Shown in pieces: positions 7,129-13,534 of a stretch of 15,506 nt of DNA (the first letter of the stretch is position 1; each line of letters begins with the position of its first letter). Location of the stretch: positions 1 through 15,506 of the forward strand of contig JAGRMP010000672.1 of assembly GCA_020441225.1 (NCBI GenBank). Reading direction: 5' to 3'. Under the pieces are notes generated by a model. It was not told where the DNA came from and searched no databases. It saw only the letters and a program-made list of their open reading frames with translations. Source of the DNA: Maritimibacter sp. GTDB taxonomy: Bacteria; Pseudomonadota; Alphaproteobacteria; Rhodobacterales; Rhodobacteraceae. The position numbers were made by a program, and so were the translations under genes.

Positions 7129-7230
7129 GATGAACGGTCTCGCGACGGCAGGCAGGGGGCCTTCTTCGTGCTTTCGACCCGGCCAGATCCGGATCGTGCG
7201 GCAATATTGTCGGTAGAACGGTCTTTGCGA
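7122..7230 (+). repeat. Imperfect direct repeat pair in the intergenic region
   Basis: GTCGG, a short spacer, GAACGGTCT, then G/CGCGA-type bases occur at 7122-7145 and again at 7209-7230. The shared 9-base core GAACGGTCT sits at 7132-7140 and 7216-7224. The cores are 84 bases apart. This could be a pair of protein-binding sites, or chance in a repetitive GC-rich stretch. Confidence 0.3.
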
Positions 7231-7763
7231 AAACACGTTGCGGTGGCAGAGTAGGGCCGTCTGAAGGATGTGAACTTGTTCGAAACCGGTATTTGTCGGT
7301 GCGCCGAATGCAGGTTCGGCGAGGGAGCGATTTGGGGGATCGGTGCCGGCTCGATTTGCCGTGTCGACCGCATGTCCTGGCACATCCGGCCTGGAGGTCC
7401 CGTCCTCGCGATTGTCATGTCGCGGACCGTTCACGCTTTCGCCTGTTCGCGACACCACGTTCGGCCCCGTCCTTCACGTGCCAACACGCGGTCCGGAACC
7501 GCGGTTTGGCGCGGTTTCCTCGGAGCGGATCATTTGCGTGCGGCGCGCGTTCCCGGAAACGGGACAAATTGCGTGCTCTCGGCTTGGCATGTGGCGTCGC
7601 ACGACGAGCCGCCATGGGACGATGGACTGACAGGCGCGGTGGGCCGGCTCCCGCGGGGCGCGAGAAAAAATGCCCGGGGTTCCCCCGAAACCGCCCTCGA
7701 CCGTCCAAACAAGAGGCACAGGGGCCAAGCGCCCGGACAACCCGATCAACGAAGGAGGACAGT

Positions 7764-8708
7764 ATGTTCCGCACTCTCGCCAAGGCCGTCGTCATCGGCG
7801 CCGCCGCTCTCTCGTTCGCGCCGCCGGTCTTCGCCGGCGATCAGCCCAACCTGCTCATCATGGGCGAAGACGCCGATCTCGACACCGTCAAGAAGGACAG
7901 CCGGATCTTCAACCGCGTCCTGCGCGAGATCATGACCGAGATCGAGGCCTACGGCTTCCAGGTCTACGACGAGACCACGGTCGTGATGCCGTTCACCGAT
8001 CCGAACCGGGTTATGCGCGACGATTCCGAACTCGTTGCCGTCGCCAGCCGGGTCAAGACCCCGCCGATCGACGTGCTCACCATCTTCCAGATCTACGCCT
8101 CGATCGACGATCACGCCCTCGCGGACATCAAGGACCTGCGGGTTCGGGTCTCGGGGCGGATGCTGCACGTCGCGACCGGCAAGTCGCTCGGCAATTACGA
8201 GGTCAGCTATGCCCCCGGCGAACTGGCGCCGCTGCCGGCCAATTGCGACCGCGAATGCGTGCTGGAAACCGTGGGCGACGAGGCCAAGCGCATCGGCGCC
8301 GACGTGGGCGCGGTGCTGGCGATGAAACTCGACAAGGTCTCGCCGGCGGGGTCGGCCGATGGCGGTGGCACGGTCATCGTCCAGCCGGCGCCGGACGGCG
8401 GTTCCGCGGCGGTCGGGGCGACCTGCACCGGCCTGACCACGGCCTACGAGCTTGCGTTCCGCGGCTTCGACGCTGCCGAGCTGACCCAGATCGAGGAATA
8501 CCTCGTCAGCTTCAAGGGCTACGACCGCCACCGGATGCTCCATGCCGACGCGGCCCAGACCGACTACTGGTACGAGACCTGCTCGGACGAAGCCAAACTC
8601 GGCCGCAACCTGCGCCTCCTGCCGGAGTTCATGGGTGTCGACGCCCGCCTCGAGAAGACCGGCAACACCTTCGCGGTGGAAAAGATCCGCGACCCGATCA
8701 AGCGATAA
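7764..8708 (+). CDS. Secreted two-domain protein of unknown function, 314 residues
   Basis: The ATG has a strong Shine-Dalgarno (GAAGGAGGA, 7751-7759); the same frame is open far upstream but lacks coding character there. A signal peptide spans residues 1-24 (MFRTLAKAVVIGAAALSFAP, ending FAG). Residues about 25-190 alternate helix and strand: a first helix pair (SRIFNRVLREIMTEIEAYGF), then VDVLTIFQIYASI-like and LRVRVSGRMLHVATGKSLG strands. This layout resembles the CsgG-N/LpoB/TolB-N type fold of envelope assembly proteins, but that is only a fold impression. A Gly/Pro linker (about 193-215) leads to a second domain with TTAYELAFRGFDAAELTQIE and an RHRMLH strand. There are four Cys: two close together in NCDRECVLE, and two in the C-terminal part (GATCTGL and YETCSDE), possible disulfides. 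Codons are the most GC-biased in the window. Confidence 0.85.
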   Translation: MFRTLAKAVVIGAAALSFAPPVFAGDQPNLLIMGEDADLDTVKKDSRIFNRVLREIMTEIEAYGFQVYDETTVVMPFTDPNRVMRDDSELVAVASRVKTPPIDVLTIFQIYASIDDHALADIKDLRVRVSGRMLHVATGKSLGNYEVSYAPGELAPLPANCDRECVLETVGDEAKRIGADVGAVLAMKLDKVSPAGSADGGGTVIVQPAPDGGSAAVGATCTGLTTAYELAFRGFDAAELTQIEEYLVSFKGYDRHRMLHADAAQTDYWYETCSDEAKLGRNLRLLPEFMGVDARLEKTGNTFAVEKIRDPIKR

Positions 8709-8723
8709 CGAGTGCCCTGGTGC

Positions 8724-8753
8724 CCCCGGTCCCGCCAAACCGCGGGGCCGGGG
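8724..8753 (+). terminator. Strong 12-bp terminator-like hairpin after the 314-residue gene
   Basis: CCCCGGTCCCGC (8724-8735) pairs with GCGGGGCCGGGG (8742-8753) with a single U-G wobble around the loop CAAACC, 15 bases after the stop. Only TT follows, so the T-tract is poor, but the stem is very stable. It would isolate this gene from the CHAT operon starting at 8932. The remaining gap to 8931 holds no other feature I can support. Confidence 0.6.
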
Positions 8754-8931
8754 TTCGGCCGGGGAAAAGGAAAATACTCGAACACGCCGAAACGATCCAA
8801 AAAGCCTGCGACCAGTCTCGGTCATGTCGTGCACCGTGGCAAAAGGCAAACAACGCGAAGAAGAACAAAAACTGGTATTAGTGGATGTGGGGCCGGAGCA
8901 TTTAGGAGCCGGGAATGGAGAAGGGATCAGC

Positions 8932-11900
8932 ATGAGAAATGTATGGTCGACAGTCAGTGGAAAACTCGAGTTGACCGCCAATTCGGTCCTTACGCTGAAC
9001 ACTCGCTTGGCAATCGCGATAGCGGCCGCGATTTTGCCGCCGGCAAGCGTTCAAGCGGAAGCATCACTCGGCTGGGGTCTATGGCCTGTCAAACCTGTAG
9101 CGATCTCGGTCCCCCATCTTGTCCAGGTTCAGGCACAAAGCGAAGCGGCCATGAATGCGATCCTGAGGATCCAAAGCAACCTCGCAATTCTGGGGCTCTA
9201 CGATGGTCAGCTGGACGGAGTGATGGGGCCTGGAACAGTCCGCGGACTGAATGAGTTCTATGACCGCGCCGGATTGACCCGAGATTTCAATTCGCAGTCT
9301 GAGTCACATCTGGTTGCGGCAGGGCGGATCGCCCAGGCAGGCCGCCTATCTGTTGACGACGCCATAGAACGCGCGCCCGATCTCGTGCGGGCGGATGAGG
9401 CCTTCCAGAATGCCAGGCAGGCATTCCAAGGGGGCGACTATGCCCGTGCCGTGCAATACTACTCTGATATTTCCCGTGTCTACGCAGCTTTGCTCGGCCA
9501 AGAGCACGAACGTACGTTGGGTGTTCTCAGCAATATGGCGCTGAGCATGCACTTCGGGGGTGACTATTCCGACGCGGAAATGCTGCACAGGCAAATCTTG
9601 TCCGCCCGCGAGCGCACCCTCAATCCGGACGATCCGGCAATATCTGAATCACTGCACAATCTTGGGATGTCCTTGTTCTCCCTTGGCCGGTTTCCTGAGG
9701 CAGAGAGTTTCTTCCGGCGGTCGCACGCAATGATGGACAGAACTTTCGGTTCTGACGATCCAAACACGATCGCATCGCTCAGCGAACTTGCGAGTAGCAT
9801 TGATGCACAGCGACGGCCAGCTGAAGCGGAACCGCTCTATCGACGTGCCATTGCCGGAAGTGAAAAAAACTATGGGCCCGACCATCCGGCGACGCTCGTT
9901 AGTGTGCATAACCTTGGAATATGTCTCGAAAGACAGGGGAAGTACGCGGAGGCGGAAATGGTTCTTCGCCGCGCCGCGGAAACCCGGACTCGCGTGCTGG
10001 GAGAAACCCACCCCGAAACACTGCGCTCATACAACGTTCTGGCAGGTGTCATGGAGAATCTCGGTCGATTTGACGAAGCGGAAACGATGTTTCGGCGTGT
10101 TCTTTCGGCGCGAGAGGAGAAGCTTGGCAGAGAACACCCCGATACACTGATCTCGCTCGGGTTTCTTGGCAATGCCTTGATGCATGCCGAACGCTATTCC
10201 GAGGCCGCCGACATCTACGCCCGCGCGCTGGGTTCATGGGAAAAAATACTGGGTCTGGAGCACCCGGACACTCTACGCACCGCGCACAATCTATTCCGGG
10301 CTCATTTGTTTGCCGGGAACGTCGAAAAGGCGGCCGCGGCGATGGTTCATGGCATCGAGATGTTGCCGGACTTCTTTGCATCGGAGGGAAATGTAGTATT
10401 CGTCGACGGCACACAGAATCTGCCAGCTGACTTGGCTCATTACCTCTATGTCCTGTCACAGGGCATTCTGGAAGGCGCCAACAACGCCGATCTCGGTTTC
10501 CAGCTTCAAGGCTGGCAAAGCTATGGGCGGATGGACGTGACATTGACGGACCTGGCAGCCCGCCTATCCGCCGCGACGGGCGAAGAGGCTGCAATGCTTC
10601 GCGCACTACAGGAAGCAAGAAATTCGATGGAGGCGGCACGTCAGCGTTTCATTTCGAGTTTCGTTTCCGCAGACGGTAGTGACGGTCGCCGCAACGATTT
10701 GACCGCAGCCCTTTCGACCGCCGAACAGCGCTATCGCGTCGTAGTTGACAAAATGGCTCGCGACTTCCCTGCCTTGTCGGACCTTCAGTTGCCCCGCTCT
10801 TTGTCTGTTCCGGAAGCGCAAAGCCTTCTGCGCCCAGGCGAAGGACTTGTTGCGTACGCGTTGGTGGACGACCGCCTCTACGCATGGTTCGTAACGCCAG
10901 ACAAAGTTACGTGGTGGTATGCCGAAACGACCCCAGCGGATCTCTCGACCCGAGTTTCGCAGCTGCGCGCGGCGGCTGATTTCGAAGTCAGCCCTGCCAA
11001 ACAGGTGCCAACTGAGGATTGTGCCCTACGGAGTCCGTTTTCTGGAATGGAGCGCCGCTCCTTCGATCTCTGTGCGGCGCAGAAGATGCAAGATCTATTG
11101 CTTGGGGGGTTCGATCTAACGGGCATCGAGGAGCTTATTGTTGTGCCGGACGGTCCTCTGGAGCAGTTGCCGTTCTCGCTGCTGGTGACGGGGACGGATG
11201 CCGACGGATCGCCGCACTGGTTGATAGAGGATCTTGCGGTCTCGACCCTGCCAACGACGTCCAGTCTGCGGGCATTGCGATCGGCGAAACCGGCGCGAAG
11301 CACGGCTTCAAGAGAGCGTCTGACTTATCTCGGTCTGGCGCCGGTGACGTTCGGTGATCAGGTAGACGCGTTGGCGTTGCGAAGCGGGAACTATGACCTT
11401 CCATCGACGGCGGCTGAAGTTCAATTCATATCCGCGGTTCTGTCCGCCGGGCCACAGGGCGCAGTCATTGGCCGAGCCGCGAGTGAGGCCTTTGTGCGAA
11501 AGATCGATCTGTCAAAGTATAACGTCATCAGCTTTGCCACACATGCGCTCCTGTCGCGAGAGGCCGAGAAGGTTTCGGGAGGCGTTATTAGGGAGCCGGC
11601 TTTGCTATTGCACCCGGGCGATGGTCAAGATGGCTTTCTGACCGCCACTGAGGCAGCGAGTTTGCGGCTCGATGCCGATTGGGTGCTGCTTTCGGCCTGC
11701 AATACGGCTGCCGGCGACGCGGAGGATGCAGAGGGTCTTTCGGGTCTTGCCCGTGCCTTCTTTTTTGCTGGCGCAAAGGCGCTCCTGGTTTCTCACTGGG
11801 GCGTGCAGGATGACGCGGCCATGGCGCTGATGACCGAGACGATGCAGCGCAGCGCAGACGGCCGGATGAGCCGGGCCCAGGCGCTGCGCCAGGCGATGCT

Positions 11901-11985
11901 CACGGTGATGAACAGCCCCGACCAAGACTACCGACATCCCTTCTTCTGGGCGCCGTTCGCGCTCGTCGGGGAGAGCCAACAGTGA
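8932..11985 (+). CDS. Exported PGBD-TPR-CHAT protein (caspase-like), 1017 residues
   Basis: ATG 8932 is chosen because GGAGAAGGG (8917-8925) lies 6 bases upstream; the frame is open back to 8542 only through noncoding and shadow sequence. A signal peptide with a long N-region ends near residue 44 (RLAIAIAAAILPPASVQA). Residues about 70-115 are a PGBD-like module (LGLYDGQLDGVMGPGTVR). A linker with IERAPDLV follows. Residues about 153-472 are eight TPRs of 42 residues (pattern TL-x-SL-x-NL, G-R/K-Y-x-EAE, L-x-x-HP-x), of the kinesin-light-chain/Nephrocystin type. A helical stretch (about 475-610) joins a CHAT domain from about 624 to the end, with His871 (FATHALL) and Cys923 (LSACNTA). CHAT peptidases usually cleave partner proteins when a sensor releases them. 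The signal peptide implies action in the periplasm. It overlaps or abuts the OmpA-like gene, so they are probably one operon. Partner and substrate are unknown. Confidence 0.93.
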   Translation: MRNVWSTVSGKLELTANSVLTLNTRLAIAIAAAILPPASVQAEASLGWGLWPVKPVAISVPHLVQVQAQSEAAMNAILRIQSNLAILGLYDGQLDGVMGPGTVRGLNEFYDRAGLTRDFNSQSESHLVAAGRIAQAGRLSVDDAIERAPDLVRADEAFQNARQAFQGGDYARAVQYYSDISRVYAALLGQEHERTLGVLSNMALSMHFGGDYSDAEMLHRQILSARERTLNPDDPAISESLHNLGMSLFSLGRFPEAESFFRRSHAMMDRTFGSDDPNTIASLSELASSIDAQRRPAEAEPLYRRAIAGSEKNYGPDHPATLVSVHNLGICLERQGKYAEAEMVLRRAAETRTRVLGETHPETLRSYNVLAGVMENLGRFDEAETMFRRVLSAREEKLGREHPDTLISLGFLGNALMHAERYSEAADIYARALGSWEKILGLEHPDTLRTAHNLFRAHLFAGNVEKAAAAMVHGIEMLPDFFASEGNVVFVDGTQNLPADLAHYLYVLSQGILEGANNADLGFQLQGWQSYGRMDVTLTDLAARLSAATGEEAAMLRALQEARNSMEAARQRFISSFVSADGSDGRRNDLTAALSTAEQRYRVVVDKMARDFPALSDLQLPRSLSVPEAQSLLRPGEGLVAYALVDDRLYAWFVTPDKVTWWYAETTPADLSTRVSQLRAAADFEVSPAKQVPTEDCALRSPFSGMERRSFDLCAAQKMQDLLLGGFDLTGIEELIVVPDGPLEQLPFSLLVTGTDADGSPHWLIEDLAVSTLPTTSSLRALRSAKPARSTASRERLTYLGLAPVTFGDQVDALALRSGNYDLPSTAAEVQFISAVLSAGPQGAVIGRAASEAFVRKIDLSKYNVISFATHALLSREAEKVSGGVIREPALLLHPGDGQDGFLTATEAASLRLDADWVLLSACNTAAGDAEDAEGLSGLARAFFFAGAKALLVSHWGVQDDAAMALMTETMQRSADGRMSRAQALRQAMLTVMNSPDQDYRHPFFWAPFALVGESQQ
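11821..11973 (+). repeat. High-identity segment shared with 580-732 (gene-conversion tract, copy 2)
   Basis: This is the second copy of the tract. Within this gene, third-position GC rises sharply at about 11820 to match the first CHAT gene, then the genes diverge again in the last three codons before the stop. This is what a recombination patch from the GC-richer paralog would look like. Confidence 0.75.
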
Positions 11986-12011
11986 AAAAATCAAGTGAAA
12001 GGAGAACCGCG

Positions 12012-12521
12012 ATGCGCCGAACAATATTCGCCATGATTCTTGCAGCGTCCCTGCCGGCGGCGAGCGTTGCTCAGGAGGCACCTTTGTCCGATGTAAGTGT
12101 CGGCGGTTTCATAGACGCACTGATACCGAAACCTCAGATGACATTGCGCGGCGGATTGAATACGCGTGGTGTCAGCGCGACGCCGAAAATCGATATCGCC
12201 GCGGAGTTTGAATATGACTCTGCGGTGCTGAGTGAGGAAGCGAGGGGGCTTCTTGCGAACCTGGCGTTGGCGATTCAGTCGGAGGACCTTGCAGGATATC
12301 ACTTCTGGTTGCGTGGTCATACGGATTCGGTCGGAACCGAGGAATACAACGAAGGCCTCTCTCTCGCACGAGCGGAATCTGTCCGGGAATTTCTCGTCCA
12401 GGAATATCGAATTTCGGCGAACCGTTTAGTGACCAGAGGCTACGGTGAATCCAGACTGCTCTACGAAGATTTGCCAGAAGACGCCCGCAACAGGCGGGTC
12501 GAGATCATGACGCTACAGTGA
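12012..12521 (+). CDS. Second secreted OmpA-like peptidoglycan-binding protein, 169 residues
   Basis: ATG 12012 is preferred: AAAGGAGAA (11998-12006) is well spaced, and a signal peptide then starts at once (MRRTIFAMILAASLPAASVA). An in-frame GTG at 11982 overlaps the CHAT stop (GTGA) but lacks its own Shine-Dalgarno and would put a polar KKSSERR stretch before the signal. A short helix (VGGFIDALIPKP) precedes an OmpA C-terminal domain with FEYDSAVLSEEAR, LRGHTDSVGTEEYN, LSLARAESVREFL and ARNRRVEIMTL. Asp105 and Arg120 are at the diaminopimelate-binding positions. It is soluble periplasmic, with no barrel and no lipobox. It sits 26 bases after the CHAT gene, which suggests that it anchors or positions that protease on peptidoglycan (inference). 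Confidence 0.92.
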   Translation: MRRTIFAMILAASLPAASVAQEAPLSDVSVGGFIDALIPKPQMTLRGGLNTRGVSATPKIDIAAEFEYDSAVLSEEARGLLANLALAIQSEDLAGYHFWLRGHTDSVGTEEYNEGLSLARAESVREFLVQEYRISANRLVTRGYGESRLLYEDLPEDARNRRVEIMTLQ

Positions 12522-12581
12522 TGGGAAAGAGAGCAATAAAGCTGAAACGCTGGAGCCTCGCTCAGAAAAGGACAAATCAAA

Positions 12582-13457
12582 ATGTTTCTTGAAATCCGAA
12601 AGAAAGGCCTTGTCAGACTTGGAATGGGACTCGTGGCAATCACGCTTGGGCCTCCGATCGCTTTGGCAAGTGCAACGGGACCTACCGGTTTCGCCGTCGA
12701 GCCCCCACACGATCCCTCCGGCATGGTGCGAATTCAGGACGATGGCTTCGTAGAATACATGAAGCTCGTTCAGACCAGCCTGAGAACCCTGGGATTGTAC
12801 GACGGCCCGATCGATGGCGTTTCTCCTGATACCGGAGCGGCCATGAGGAAATACCTTGAACTCACCGGCGCAGATGTCGATGGGCCGGTGCAGTTCGGCG
12901 GTCGGGATCAGACCGATTTGCTCAATGCGGCGGCTGCGATCTACAGAAGGGGGGACATTTCGGTAGGCGGGGCGATCGAGAAAGCGCCCCGGCTTGTCGA
13001 GGCGTGGCGTCTCCTGGATCAGGCTGACGAAATGGGCAAGGCTGGACAGAAGGAGCAGAAAGCACAATACGCAAAAATGGCTCTCCCCCTATTCACCGAA
13101 ACCTTGGGCGATATGAGCGGGGAGACCAGTTGGATTCTGTCGGTCGTCGCGGATTCCACCATGGCAAACGGTGACTACACCTATGCGGAGGCGTTGTATA
13201 GACGGTTGGCGGAAGCAAACGAGCAGCTGTTCGGTTCCGACAAAGCCCAGACCTTGACTGCCATGGCAGCACTGGGTGACGCAATCGCCATGCAAGACCG
13301 GCTGGCGGACGCCGAAGTTGTCTACCGACAGGTTCTCGCCCGGATCGAAAGACAGGATACCCTATTTGCTTCCGTAACCCAGAACCTCGCCTTCGTGGTG
13401 CACAGCCAGGGGCGGACCAACGAGGCGAAGGCGCTGATGTCTGATTTGAAAGACTAA
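12582..13457 (+). CDS. Exported PGBD-TPR protein lacking a CHAT domain, 291 residues
   Basis: AAAAGGAC (12566-12573) precedes the ATG. The first 30 residues are a signal peptide (core GLVRLGMGLVAITLGPPIALA). Residues about 54-97 are a PGBD-like module (LRTLGLYDGPIDGVSPDTG) followed by the same linker seen in the CHAT proteins (GDISVGGAIEKAPRLVEAW). Residues about 165-290 hold three TPR-like units (GDYTYAEALYRRLAEANEQL, DRLADAEVVYRQVLARIE, GRTNEAKALMSDLKD). The protein then stops, without the remaining TPRs, the helical linker or CHAT. The frame is clean and the ending looks natural, so a functional short form is likelier than a fresh truncation. It could act as a regulator or decoy for the full-length paralogs by heterotypic TPR contacts (inference). 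It may equally be an old truncated duplicate. Confidence 0.88.
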   Translation: MFLEIRKKGLVRLGMGLVAITLGPPIALASATGPTGFAVEPPHDPSGMVRIQDDGFVEYMKLVQTSLRTLGLYDGPIDGVSPDTGAAMRKYLELTGADVDGPVQFGGRDQTDLLNAAAAIYRRGDISVGGAIEKAPRLVEAWRLLDQADEMGKAGQKEQKAQYAKMALPLFTETLGDMSGETSWILSVVADSTMANGDYTYAEALYRRLAEANEQLFGSDKAQTLTAMAALGDAIAMQDRLADAEVVYRQVLARIERQDTLFASVTQNLAFVVHSQGRTNEAKALMSDLKD

Positions 13458-13534
13458 TCGACCCGGCGACGACAGCGGAGGCGAAACCAGTCTTGTGTCT
13501 GATGACCTGGATTGATGTGGAAAGGTGAATCCGA

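Larger units (their letters stand above)
7068..7763 (+). other. Long intergenic region without a supportable gene
   Basis: Two + frames stay open across much of this stretch, but their translations are Arg/Pro/Cys-rich with no domain, no good ribosome site and no hydrophobic or amphipathic pattern, as expected of GC-rich noncoding DNA. The minus-strand frames are no better. What it does hold: a hairpin at 7108-7128, an imperfect direct repeat (7122-7145 and 7209-7230), the palindrome CAATATTG (7202-7209), a hairpin with a GAAA tetraloop (TCCCG/CGGGA, 7551-7564) and a hairpin with a 3-base loop (CGGGG/CCCCG, 7675-7687). The last faces an A6 run at 7665-7670 and would read as a terminator only on the minus strand. 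A regulatory region or an unannotated RNA is possible but unproven. Confidence 0.5.

Noticed and set aside
5685..7418. Long minus-strand open frame of 577 codons
   Set aside because: It lies opposite the Lon-like, small secreted and OmpA-like genes, whose + frames show real domains. Its translation is Arg/Pro/His-rich without motifs, as expected of an antisense shadow in GC-rich DNA.
7665..7687. Minus-strand terminator (hairpin followed by T6)
   Set aside because: No supportable minus-strand gene exists upstream of it, and four bases separate the stem from the T-run.
7293..7763. Upstream extension of the 7764 frame
   Set aside because: The frame is open but Arg/Cys/Pro-rich, with no ribosome site, while the ATG at 7764 has GAAGGAGGA and starts a clean signal peptide.
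8871..8881. Extended -10-like TGGTATTAG before the complete CHAT gene
   Set aside because: No acceptable -35 element lies 16-18 bases upstream, so a promoter cannot be supported by eye.
7746..9002. Minus-strand open frame of 418 codons
   Set aside because: It mirrors the strongly GC-biased + gene at 7764-8708, which has a signal peptide, a perfect ribosome site and a sensible end. The antisense translation has no recognisable structure.
9388..10340. 126-base tandem periodicity taken as a DNA repeat or CRISPR-like array
   Set aside because: The period comes from 42-residue TPR units. The DNA units are diverged, with no invariant repeat and no spacers.
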